Below are positions 53,101-62,300 of a stretch of 64,000 bases of DNA, in pieces. The notes below the pieces were generated by a model, which was not told where the DNA came from, did no database searches, and was given only the letters and a program-made list of their open reading frames with translations. Source of the DNA: Oceanobacter sp. 1_MG-2023. GTDB lineage: Bacteria > Pseudomonadota > Gammaproteobacteria > Pseudomonadales > Oceanobacteraceae. The position numbers were made by a program, and so were the translations under genes. The stretch covers positions 1 to 64,000 of the forward strand of contig NZ_JAUYWA010000016.1 in assembly GCF_030689025.1 (NCBI RefSeq), written 5' to 3'. Numbering within the stretch: position 1 is the first letter of the stretch; every line of letters starts with the position of its first letter.

Positions 53101-53196
53101 TAACAGCAAGAGCGAACGCCCGACCCAGAACAGCCAGCCTCGCGATGGCGCGGCAGGTGATGAAGGTTGGTCTTTGGGTGACTTGCGCGCAGCCAT
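50131..53196 (-). CDS. DUF748 / AsmA-like inner-membrane protein
   Basis: A 1,021-residue protein. After a polar N-terminus, one membrane segment (about 25-45, LLLLLVLLILLVPVIRFAG) precedes a long periplasmic region of repeated beta strands with several DUF748-type segments. The C-terminal 200 residues (from DDYNTIEFTAKAGL through LNLPPFSPYVVQAMGYNV and INIVNGQMQGKALL) are the conserved part. AsmA-superfamily proteins are proposed to move phospholipid to the outer membrane, or to affect outer-membrane assembly; this is inference here. AGGAGG lies 4 bases before the ATG. A 15-base tandem repeat codes for SSEMD units in the middle (52138-52197). The 217 bases to the Roadblock gene show nothing clear. 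Confidence 0.82.
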   Translation of the reverse strand: MAARKSPKDQPSSPAAPSRGWLFWVGRSLLLLLVLLILLVPVIRFAGPGLAISWLQQWYAEQGEGYQLTLNDWQLALIRGELTLTGVTLQHPGAGDGETRIDQVALDIDTGQVQNKLIEITRLQLDGLRLAATRQGDQLLVAGLSLPLTTSGAAPAEVQPTDSEATPWAVRLEHISLNDWQLGWQQDGLQTQLGIRSVDVRGFDSRHDDDIELTLALSLNTLSANQQFLHSLSPELDLPTMIPGLAADTPQTLTLDQPVVLSWQGRLTHWHTQPGVRGDLVIEPLSLTLLDATRVGFERLTLQEIVANAEHQQLGLFQLDGVQVQERVADSTEPGSSEMDSSEMDSSEMDSSEPDEKAAAAVTLFSLDRYQATQLAFDGITLSAGQQLIDGIWLDGRYNDGRLAGLPLQLSDADTAASNDDPVDEAAPDAVSAAEAPATSVQPHSASPSQSSRQFEVLLAGITVSNVDLRWQQPGIQTRITADNMTVGLINSAENLPVELAGALQIAALRLTQPQAVTLNQPLVVSWQGSINDWRRDPELTGDLTLKHLDVIAGHQPPVALEQLYLKGIRADRATQSLQQLVMNGLVVQLPDSANAIAKKQGVLFSLGRYEIPSILFDGQTLSTGVHRFADLRANLTRLENGLIAGVPSTESVASKAGGAMDAELSDSGSAAAAEEAGLIVHIDGITMADSSTGATAASQIQWYDLAVAPAHKSILTLTAVSVGELDSAALLNETGKPVPVSIAASLDDYNTIEFTAKAGLRQSLPEGSFTLKVRQLNLPPFSPYVVQAMGYNVQKGMMKLDSNINIVNGQMQGKALLVLQNSRFEPEDQDTIDRVSKQIAMPVETALSVLKDDNNNLRIDVPLSGAVNDPDIGIQDIIQQVTKKAVRTATLFYLKQAFQPYGALISIASLAGDQLFAIRLEPLTFTEQNSVLSSEHQAYLDKVATTMTSKTELELQVCPVVSEAEAKTLGEDWPVLADARGNAVKAYLSQRQDDKKQLLGERVSVCSPARGDLPEVALGF
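52138..52197 (-). repeat. 15-base tandem repeat in the DUF748 gene
   Basis: Four copies of a 15-base unit (CTCGCTACTGTCCAT on plus), the last one diverged. They encode repeats of S-S-E-M-D in a polar linker. A multiple of three keeps the frame, so copy changes would only alter linker length. Confidence 0.95.
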
Positions 53197-53282
53197 GCTG
53201 CCTCCTGCTATTGCTAAAAAATTGCCATCGTTGATACACACCGGCTGACGATTCAGCCACTGAAAAAAACTGGCCATTCCAT

Positions 53283-53300
53283 TAGCCCTAGCCCTAGCCC
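53283..53300. repeat. Three copies of TAGCCC
   Basis: A short hexamer repeat in the 162-base gap between recD and the DUF748 gene. It looks like a simple slippage product; no function is implied. Confidence 0.9.
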
Positions 53301-53358
53301 TATTGCAGCCCGATTACGCCTCCTGAATTAATTGAACAACCCAAGATCGCGCTGACCG

Positions 53359-55374
53359 TCAACTCCACAGGGCATCACGCAAGCCGCTGGCTCGCTCCAC
53401 CCGGCTGGCCAATCCCTGCCGCCAGCAGCCATGACTCGTCAATAAAACAAAACGCTCACGTGCCCGGGTAATCGCGGTATACACCAGCTCTCGCGTAATG
53501 ACAGGTTGCCAGAGGGGCGGCAACAGTAATTGCACCGCGACAAACTCCGAACCCTGGCTTTTATGGACTGTCATGGCAAAAGAAGTTTCATGACTGGGCA
53601 AACGACTGGGTAATAAATATCGTACCCCACCATCGGCGGTTTGGAAGGCGACCCGGAGTGCACCGGCGGCATCCGTCACAGTAACGCCAATATCGCCATT
53701 AAACAGACCGAGATCATAATCGTTACGGGTAACCATAACCGGCCTGCCAGAATACCACAGGCTATCGGCACTACGCCGAAGAAGTCCGGCACGGGTCAAC
53801 AATTCTTCAATACGAAGGTTCATGCTTTCCACTCCGAACGGCCCCTGTCGAGTGGCGACCAGTACCTGGAAATCATTCAGCGCTGCCAACATGTGCACGC
53901 TGTCTGCCGATGCCACCGCGTCACAATAGCTGCGATAACCATCCACCAGCACCTGCTGCCATGATGCTTGTCCGGGCGCGGTCTCTATTCCCTGATATGC
54001 AGGCGCCGCCGCAGGCAAATCCTCGGAGTCATGCAACAACAGATCAATATCCGCGTAGCGGGGAAACACTGCCAACGCGGCTGCCACATCCCCCCGGTTG
54101 GTCGCAGCAGCCAGCTGGCCAATACCACTGTTGGCATCAAAGCGATGGGACACTTTTAACGACACCACGGCATTCACCATGCCATTCGTCGCCTCTCCGC
54201 TGGCAGAGGCCGTCACACCCGGGCCGCCCGCCGCCGGGTTATAGCCGCACAAGGCGGCGACTTGCTGGCCGAAAGACACCTCCGGCCAATGCTCCACTCC
54301 GGCATCACACAGGTCAGCCAGTACACTCCCGGCTTCAACCGATGCCAACTGATCCTTATCACCCAACAAGATCAATCGGGCCATTGGTGCCAAAGCACTG
54401 ATCAACTGATACATCATCGCCAGATCAATCATGGACGACTCATCCACCACCACACAGTCGTAAGGTAAATGCCGCTCAGGCCCATAACGAAAGCCCCCCG
54501 GATGCCAGCCAAGCAGACGATGCAGGGTAAAGCTGATATCCGGAATCCATTCCGCCATCGCGATACCACCTTGCGACTTGGCCCCCCGAATAGACTCGGT
54601 CATGCGGGCGGCGGCCTTGCCGGTCGGCGCTGCCAAAGCAATACGCAAATGAGGCTGTGTGGTCAGCAAGGCACTGAGCAAGCGAGTGACGGTGGTGGTT
54701 TTACCGGTACCCGGCCCACCAGTAATAACACTGAAATGCTGCAAACAGGCAGTGGTTGCCGCGATCGCCTGCCAATCGTTCTGCCCATCATGGCGGGGCG
54801 AAAACAGCGTCGCCAGTGCTGGCCGTAATACATCCGGTTGTAATGTTGTCGTCTCCGACAACGCCAGTCGCTCCCTGATTTGCTGCTCCAGTCCGCGCTG
54901 ATAAAAAAAGTAGCGCGCCAGATACAAACGTAACACCGGTTGTCCGTCTACCCAGCGCTGCTCCAGCACCAGGGGTTGCCCTTGATAGTCACCGTCGGCA
55001 TCGCTGTCATCGCCATAACAGGACCACCAGCACCCCGAACAACCGCGCAGCCAGTCATGCCACTGGGCAGCAGCAGGCCAATTGGCAGCCAACTCGGGCA
55101 GCGGCGCGTAATGTAACGGCAAACACACCTGCCCCCGACCCAATACAATCGAAACCAACGCCGAGGCCAGATACAAGGCCTGGGCCTGTACAGGTACACA
55201 CTCACCTTCGTAGGCCAACAGCTGTCGACTGAGCTGGTGATCAATTTCCCGCAACCGCTCGGTACGGACAAGCCGATCCAGCAAGGGGGACAACGGCGTG
55301 GCCACGGTCAACACTGGCAGCGGTGCCAGCCAAGGTTGATGCCCAGCTGGCGCTTCATACATCACCGTACTCAT
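53359..55374 (-). CDS. recD: Exodeoxyribonuclease V alpha subunit
   Basis: Fast 5'-3' helicase of RecBCD. The 671 residues include Walker A TGGPGTGKTTTVTRLL, Walker B VVDESSMID, LLGDKDQLASVEAGSVL, and the C-terminal helicase motifs MTVHKSQGSEF and YTAITRARERF. E. coli RecD has 608 residues, so insertions are likely. Its ATG overlaps the recB stop by 4 bases, and the frame ends the recC-recB-recD operon. Confidence 0.96.
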   Translation of the reverse strand: MSTVMYEAPAGHQPWLAPLPVLTVATPLSPLLDRLVRTERLREIDHQLSRQLLAYEGECVPVQAQALYLASALVSIVLGRGQVCLPLHYAPLPELAANWPAAAQWHDWLRGCSGCWWSCYGDDSDADGDYQGQPLVLEQRWVDGQPVLRLYLARYFFYQRGLEQQIRERLALSETTTLQPDVLRPALATLFSPRHDGQNDWQAIAATTACLQHFSVITGGPGTGKTTTVTRLLSALLTTQPHLRIALAAPTGKAAARMTESIRGAKSQGGIAMAEWIPDISFTLHRLLGWHPGGFRYGPERHLPYDCVVVDESSMIDLAMMYQLISALAPMARLILLGDKDQLASVEAGSVLADLCDAGVEHWPEVSFGQQVAALCGYNPAAGGPGVTASASGEATNGMVNAVVSLKVSHRFDANSGIGQLAAATNRGDVAAALAVFPRYADIDLLLHDSEDLPAAAPAYQGIETAPGQASWQQVLVDGYRSYCDAVASADSVHMLAALNDFQVLVATRQGPFGVESMNLRIEELLTRAGLLRRSADSLWYSGRPVMVTRNDYDLGLFNGDIGVTVTDAAGALRVAFQTADGGVRYLLPSRLPSHETSFAMTVHKSQGSEFVAVQLLLPPLWQPVITRELVYTAITRARERFVLLTSHGCWRQGLASRVERASGLRDALWS

Positions 55375-58300
55375 AAATCCAGTTCTCCCTGTCTCGCAGT
55401 ACCTGTGTTTGGCTGCCTGGCCGACGCGGATTCCGGCTGATGCCGGGGCAGAGTGTTATCTGTTGCTCCAGCATCGGGCTCAACATCAACACCAGCATCA
55501 ACACCAGCATCAGCACCAATCCCGAACCCAGAACCTGCTGGCCGCAGCAAGCGTTGTTGCCAGTGCTGCAACTGTGCCAAATCGATGGTCTGGAGATACA
55601 CGCCCGGCCATGGCCCGGAGGCCGCCACAGCCGCGGAGTCAGCGTCCCCCATGCCACGCAGAAACAGGTAATACACTCCCCCCAGATGCTGCTGCGGACT
55701 GTAGTCTGGTAACCGCTGACGTAAAAACTGGTCCAGTGCCAGGATATAAATCCAGGCCTGCAAATCATAATGATGCTCGACCATACTTTGCTGCAGTGCC
55801 ACACCAGTGTAATCCTGCCGCTGATCTCCCAGATAATTCGACTTGTAATCCGCCAAGTAATAACGCCCCTGATAACAGAACACCAAATCGATAAACCCTT
55901 TCAGATACCCTGTCACCGCACTGAACTCCAGTTGTGGTCGCCGGATACCTTCAGCGTCCTGGCCGGATTCAATCAACAAACGGTTCAACGACCCCGAGCG
56001 CAACTCACCGATCGGCAAACAGAATTCCATTTCATCCAGGCGTTGATCCGTCTCCAGCGCTGCCAGTGACAAACCGCTCTCGCTGTCCAAGGGTGTCTGC
56101 ACCACGCCCATCAGCCAGTCAGCCAGGGCCGGTAAATCAACGTCTTGCTGTAACAAGCCAAAATGCCCCAGCTCCGTAGGCAGAATGGTCTCGATCAAGG
56201 ATTCACGAGAATGAAAATCCCACCGTTCCAGCACACGGTGCAAACAGGTACCCGCCTGGGGTCCTCGTGGAAAAGAGATGGCTGCCGAGGTAATAAACGG
56301 GTTATCCCGACACTCAGCGGTCAGCTGCCCTGTTGAGCCGTTCGTGTCCTCAGCCGTCAGCCCCAAGTGACTGCCAGATTCTCCGTGACTGCTGCCATGA
56401 TCGGTTTCATCAAGGCGCAAATTTCCAACATCGGCCAGCAAACCCACACCGTCATGCCTGCCTCCGTCTGCGTGATAACTCAACGCGGTAAAGCTGCTGA
56501 CACGCCAACGCTGATACAGAGGCCGGGAAAAATCCATCGCCACGGGCAATTGCTCCGTAACCGGGATCAAGGGGCGATCACCGTCAGGCCAATGAGGCCA
56601 GGGGCTGATCCGGACTGCCTCCCCGGATGAATGGCAAAGCGCGTCAAGCGAGACTCCTGTCGTTTGCAGCAACTCCCCCAGGGCGGAGGTGTCCAGTACT
56701 CTGGTTTTCCGGCTCATCGCCGCCGATAACCAAATAAAGCAGCCTTGCACCGGCCGCGTCAGCGCCACGTACAACAACCGCATCATTTCCGCTTTACTGT
56801 CACGGGTAGCCATTGCTCTGGCCTCTTTATCCGGTGCCAGATTCACCACAACCCCTTGTGCCTCATCAAAATACTGTACCGAGCGGGCTTGTGGTCGCAG
56901 GGTATAGCTGTCACTCCAGAGAAAAGGCAGAAAAACCAGCGGATACTCCAGCCCTTTGGATTTGTGAATGGTGACAATCGATACCAGGTTGTCGTCGGTT
57001 TCCAACCGTAACTGGGCTTCGTCACCACTGCCTGATGCGTCCAGCACCTGCTCGGTAAACCAGCGTAATAAAGCCTGGTGGCCCCGCAAGCGACGACTGG
57101 CCTGCTGCAGCAATTCACCCAGATGCAGCAGATTGGTCAAAATACGTTCGCCATCCGCTAACTGCCGCAACCGCACGGCCCGGTCGTTATCATTCAGCCA
57201 GCGCATCAGACTGGCCATAATCCCGCGTCGTAACCAACAGTCGTGGTAGCCCTGAATCTGCGCCAGCTGCTGCTCCCAGGCAGCTTCTTCGATCAATAGC
57301 TGATGCAGCTGCTCACTGCTGAAGCCCTGTAACGAAGTCGCCAAGGCATTACGCACTGCCCGCTCGTTAGCCGGTTCGGCAATGGCTGCCAGCCAGGTCA
57401 GCAACTCGCTGGCTTCCAGGCTGCGAAAGACGGAATCCCGAGACAGGAACACGGCACCAACGCCCACCCGCGACAAGGCTTTTTTCATGATCTGGGCCTG
57501 CTTGTGGCTGCGTACCAGCACCGCCATATCCCGAGCCAGCACCGGCTGATCACCAATCTGGCCCGTCCCGGTTAATAACGCCCGGATACTGCTGGCGCAT
57601 TGCTGCGCACAACGCCAAACCCCCTGATCACGGTTTTCTTCCACCTCATCCAGCCAGATCTGTAAGGGAGCCTGCGATTGAGCCGCGCCAGACAACATCA
57701 ATCGCAACGGTCGATCATCCGCCTTACCAGCGGCCTTGACGGGATGAAACGGAATATCCTCATCAAATACAAACGGGGCCGGATGCTGTGCAAACAGATC
57801 ATTCACATCGGCCACCAGATCGCTGTGGCTGCGCCAGTTGGTATCCAGGGTAAAAATACGCTCTGGCTTCATCGCCCGCCGGGCTCCGATATAGGTAAAA
57901 ATATCCGCTCCCCGAAAGGCATAAATCGCCTGCTTGGGGTCTCCGATCGCTGTCAGACCCCAGCGCGTCGATCCGCTGCTCGCGGCCCTGTCATTACCGC
58001 TGACAGGGGCTTTATACTCCTGGGATTCCTCTGCGCTGTCCGACTCTGCCGGATAAATCGTGGCAAAGATCCGATACTGCAATGGATCGGTATCCTGAAA
58101 CTCATCAATCAGGGCGACAGGATAAAGGCTGCGTATCTGTTCCGCTAACGCCTGTCCCATTGGCCCCTGCAGCGCCACATCCAGTAACCGCAACAGATCA
58201 TCCGGCGACATCGCACCGGCCTGCTCCAGCAGCGTGATATAACGGGCCTTGACCTCCTCGAACCAGACCACCGGCAAGACTGATCGCAACTGATCAAGCT

Positions 58301-59372
58301 GCGTCAGGTACGGCTGCAATGTATCCAGCAGCTGCTGGATCTGATCAAACAACGGGTGTTCTGGTGTGGTGCCTTTCTTTTTGGTTTTGGCACGCAACAT
58401 CTCAGTACCAAAGTGACCCAGCTTGTCCGGCACGTTAAACGAGAAGTGACCGCTGAAATATTGGCTGATACTCCGTATCCAGCCCGGCACCGAACCTTTG
58501 CGGTATGAGTTGCCATTCAAGTCACCCGATTGCAACAGCTCCAGAATGTGCTGATCACCCAGCTGCTGCCAAAGCGCGCCGACCTGCTCAAAGCAGCGAC
58601 TGGCATCCTGCCAGTCTTCTGGCAACAACACTTGCCCCGGTGTTGGTGATGGAATAAAACGGGCGTCCGGCCGGGCAAACCAGTGCCGTACCGTACTCAT
58701 CAAATCCGCCGGGGTTGGGAACACCGCCGACAGCCATTCGACCGCCAGAATCTGCTGGTGGTACAGGCCACGACGCCAGACATCCTCGCAGGCCTGGCGT
58801 AAATACTGGTCGGCATCCAGCACCAGCTCGGCACTGAACATCACGCCGGTATCAAAGGCGAATTGTTTCAGCATGCGCTGGCAAAAACCGTGAATGGTAA
58901 AAATACTGGCATCATCCATACGCGCCAGATTCGCCTGCAGCCAGGTTGCCAGCCTTTGTAACCCTTCATCGTCCAACGCCAGTTGTGCCAACCATTGCCC
59001 AAACAACGCATCATCGACTGGCTGTCCACCCCGCAAGCGCACCACATCCTCAAAGTTGTTACGGATACGCTCCCGGATACGGCCTCGTAGCTCTTCAGTG
59101 GCAGCGTTGGTAAAGGTCACCACCAGCACCTGATCGCAACTCAGTTGCCCCAGACCGGTGTGATGGCCAATCAGCAAACGACTGTAAAGACTGGCAATGG
59201 TGTAGGTTTTCCCCGTCCCTGCGCTGGCTTCGATCAGTGATTGCCCCAACAGCGGAAAGGTCGATATATCCAGAGGGTTGACCCCGGCCTGCCCATGCTC
59301 ACCAGCGGCGGCTACGGCAGACGTCGCCGCTGCACCGGGGGCATCCGTGGTTATCGAACGATGGTTAGTCAT
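55371..59372 (-). CDS. recB: Exodeoxyribonuclease V beta subunit
   Basis: 3'-5' helicase and nuclease of RecBCD, which repairs double-strand breaks and degrades linear DNA. Motifs in order: EASAGTGKTYTIASLYSRLL (about residue 50), DEFQDTDPLQYRIF, AIGDPKQAIYAFRGADI, TIHKSKGLEYPLVFLPF, and the C-terminal nuclease GFIDLVF with LADYKSNYLG. From the ATG at 59372 (preceded by GGAGGAAGGG) it has 1,333 residues, about 150 more than E. coli; the excess includes an Ala-rich N-terminus of about 25 residues, inserts, and a low-complexity Asp/Gly/Ala tail (55485-55517). The start overlaps the recC stop as ATGA and the stop overlaps recD. Confidence 0.96.
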   Translation of the reverse strand: MTNHRSITTDAPGAAATSAVAAAGEHGQAGVNPLDISTFPLLGQSLIEASAGTGKTYTIASLYSRLLIGHHTGLGQLSCDQVLVVTFTNAATEELRGRIRERIRNNFEDVVRLRGGQPVDDALFGQWLAQLALDDEGLQRLATWLQANLARMDDASIFTIHGFCQRMLKQFAFDTGVMFSAELVLDADQYLRQACEDVWRRGLYHQQILAVEWLSAVFPTPADLMSTVRHWFARPDARFIPSPTPGQVLLPEDWQDASRCFEQVGALWQQLGDQHILELLQSGDLNGNSYRKGSVPGWIRSISQYFSGHFSFNVPDKLGHFGTEMLRAKTKKKGTTPEHPLFDQIQQLLDTLQPYLTQLDQLRSVLPVVWFEEVKARYITLLEQAGAMSPDDLLRLLDVALQGPMGQALAEQIRSLYPVALIDEFQDTDPLQYRIFATIYPAESDSAEESQEYKAPVSGNDRAASSGSTRWGLTAIGDPKQAIYAFRGADIFTYIGARRAMKPERIFTLDTNWRSHSDLVADVNDLFAQHPAPFVFDEDIPFHPVKAAGKADDRPLRLMLSGAAQSQAPLQIWLDEVEENRDQGVWRCAQQCASSIRALLTGTGQIGDQPVLARDMAVLVRSHKQAQIMKKALSRVGVGAVFLSRDSVFRSLEASELLTWLAAIAEPANERAVRNALATSLQGFSSEQLHQLLIEEAAWEQQLAQIQGYHDCWLRRGIMASLMRWLNDNDRAVRLRQLADGERILTNLLHLGELLQQASRRLRGHQALLRWFTEQVLDASGSGDEAQLRLETDDNLVSIVTIHKSKGLEYPLVFLPFLWSDSYTLRPQARSVQYFDEAQGVVVNLAPDKEARAMATRDSKAEMMRLLYVALTRPVQGCFIWLSAAMSRKTRVLDTSALGELLQTTGVSLDALCHSSGEAVRISPWPHWPDGDRPLIPVTEQLPVAMDFSRPLYQRWRVSSFTALSYHADGGRHDGVGLLADVGNLRLDETDHGSSHGESGSHLGLTAEDTNGSTGQLTAECRDNPFITSAAISFPRGPQAGTCLHRVLERWDFHSRESLIETILPTELGHFGLLQQDVDLPALADWLMGVVQTPLDSESGLSLAALETDQRLDEMEFCLPIGELRSGSLNRLLIESGQDAEGIRRPQLEFSAVTGYLKGFIDLVFCYQGRYYLADYKSNYLGDQRQDYTGVALQQSMVEHHYDLQAWIYILALDQFLRQRLPDYSPQQHLGGVYYLFLRGMGDADSAAVAASGPWPGVYLQTIDLAQLQHWQQRLLRPAGSGFGIGADAGVDAGVDVEPDAGATDNTLPRHQPESASARQPNTGTARQGELDL
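55485..55517 (-). repeat. 12-base repeat in the recB tail
   Basis: Two full copies and one partial copy of a 12-base unit (ATCAACACCAGC on plus) code for D-A-G-V repeats near the end of RecB. The reading frame is kept. Confidence 0.9.
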
Positions 59373-62300
59373 GACCCTTCCTCCGCCATGCTGTGATGAG
59401 CACACAACGGCTTCATCAACCAGTCAAATTGCTTTAGCCAGGCGGTTCGTTGTTCCGGCTGTTCCAACTGTTCCGCCAGCTGGGGAAAACACCGCACAAT
59501 CGACACCGCTGCCAGTTCACCAAACTCTTGCGCCGTTGCCTTGGCCACAACGTCATCCCGGGCCTCTTCTTCCACCTGCAGCAACTGCCAAAGCAAATCC
59601 GGCAGTAATGGTTGAGGCTGACACCAGCCCTGTAAATAAAACGCCACGCAAGCCGTCAGAATATCGTTGGCCTGTTGCAGCGCAGGGGCATCTAACCGGT
59701 GTTGCACAACCTGTTGCTTGCTATCCAGACCCAACACCAAGGCATGTGTAATGGCATCCCCATGAACCTGCCGCGCCAGGACCAGCTCCAGCCAGGCTGC
59801 CAGCAGATGCTTGCCACGAATCGCCCCGGGCCGATAACGAATCAACACCGAGCCGGCACACTGACCCAGCTCGCCTTCAAGCTGCCAGGCCAAGGCAGTA
59901 CCAGCGGTTACCCGGTCATCAGCCAATGTTTCCTTCAGCACCCGGGCCAGACTGTCTCCACTTAATTCAACCGCCGCGACCAATGCCTGGCGGCTGATTC
60001 CCTCTGCGTCACAGCTATCGGCACTTGTCGCGATGGCAGTATCCCGAATCAAACACACCGCCTCGGTGAGCGGTCGAACCGAGGCCTGTAATTTCTGCGC
60101 CGTCAGTTGTCCAAGCGCGTTCACCGGTAATTGTCCCAGCGCCTGCATGCGTTCGAGGCGGCGCTGGCGAGCAGCATTTCCCTGCTCATCGACCAAGGGA
60201 TTGGCCGCTGGATTGTCGCCCAGCAAGCTGTCCAGCTCGTCACTGCGATAGAGATAACGTTCCAGACTATCCAGATCAAACGGCTCTTCTGCCGGATGAT
60301 CTTGCCAGTAAGGTGTCAGATTGGCGCGCAAGCGCCGTTTAAGAAAAAAGTCGGCGTTGTTATGCAACGCCTTGATCATATCGGCGAGTTCTATGATTAC
60401 CCGCTCACCCGAGTGTTGGGGTAACAGCTCCTCTGGCAACGGCAGTACACGGCTGACAAAATCACCAACAGCCTCACGCTCCTGCGGTAACAAGGCAGGA
60501 TGATGACTGCCTGCCACTTTGGCCCATAACGGGTGATAGCTGGTAATCCGGTTGGTTATAACGGCTGGAGCTGAGCGGTCATGACCGAGTGGCATATAAA
60601 CCCCGGCTCCGAACGGCTGCAAGGGGATGGTTTCAATCAACCATTGATACATGGCCTCGCGGCTTTGGGCATGGGGCTTGTCCTGATCTTGCTGCAGGCA
60701 GAAGCTGTCACAGACGTAATCCACCAGCTCGCTCACCAGTACTGACGGTTGCTGCTCGTTGTTTTCCCGTACGCCGTGACCGCGATAGCTGATATACAGG
60801 TGCTGCTGTGCTGACGTTACGGCTTCCAGAAACAGATAACGATCATCATCCCGACGGGAGCGATCCCCCAGCCGCCGCTGACCGGAGGCCAACAGGTCAA
60901 ATCCAACCGGAGGTACCCGGCGCGGATAATCGACATCGTTCATGCCCAGCAAACACACCACTTTGAATGGAATCGACCGCATCGGCATCAAGGTACAGAA
61001 ATTCACCGGCCCGGCCAAAAAGCGCTGCCAGCCACCTTGTTGCCCTAATTGCTCATTAAACCAGGCCCGTACCACCCGTCCTGACAACATCAGGGGGCTG
61101 GTCGTAGCGTCATGTGTTCCCGGCACCGTACCGGCGGCTGCCGCAGGACAGACCACAGCACTCAGTTCCAGCTCTTGCTGCCAGCGCACCAGAGCATCAC
61201 GCACCTGCTGTAACGAGCCTGCTTGCTGTTGTTGTTCCGCCAGACTGACACCATCAGCGCGATTGAAGTCGGTACAAAAAAAGCTCTCCAGCATGACTGG
61301 CAAGCTGACCAGCCAGTCGGCCGGATCGCGTAATTCGCCCAATGTCTGCTGCCAGTATTCCAACGCATCCACAAAGCCCAACAGCTTTCCGAGCAATTCA
61401 GCGCTGTTACCTTCCACTGCCGTAATCGGCCAGTCTCCCTGCCACCCCGGGGTGTACTGACTATCGGGTAATACCTCAGGAATCATCAATCCCAGCAACA
61501 GTTGCCGCAGCCCCTTACGCCAGCTGTTTTGCTCAAATACCGGCAAGCCAAGGCGACCACGTTGCTGACCATCCAGCCCCCAGCGAATATTCGCGCGTAC
61601 CAGCCAGTCCTTGATGATTTCCAGCTCGCTACGCGCAATACCAAAGCGGGTACGAATAGCCGCCACATCCAGCCAATCCTGTACTTCCGTAATAGTCAGG
61701 CGACTGTCTGCCAGCCCCAATAACGACAGGAAGGTTTCAATCAGCGGGTTTTCCATCAGCATCGACTGATCCGCAATGGCCCAGGGGATTCTCAGGCTAT
61801 GGCCGCTGTCGGTTTGCTCAACACTGGCGAAAACGGCGTCGATATACGCAGCATAGGCATCGATATCCGGTACCATCACCACCACATCACGAGGATTCAG
61901 TTCCGGGTCCTGGGCAAACCAGTGTAATAACTGATCGTGCAACCGTTGTACTTCGCGCAACGGGCTGTGAGCAGACACCAGTTTGAGGCTATCGTCATCC
62001 GCCTGTACAACCTGTTTAAACCGGCTGTGCTGCAGGGCATCGGCACCAAAAGCCGCCTGTTGCCGATCCTGCAATTCCAGAATGTCGTATTGCAGCGCAT
62101 GCAGCAGGTCCATCGTGTCTGATGGCTGATCCGGATCAACCCAGGCCTCCACATCCAGAGCCAGCTCGGTCTCGTGTACCAAGGTCAGAAAATCACGCCC
62201 CAGCTGGCCCCAGCTGGCCAATAGCGGATTACCCCGATCCAGGTACGCAGCGGATTCCGGCTGGCGCTGCAAAATCCGCAACCGCCGCCGGTCATCAACA

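Noticed and set aside
53283-53300. Telomere-like TAGCCC repeat as a functional element
   Set aside because: Only three copies in a bacterial intergenic gap, so chance slippage is sufficient.
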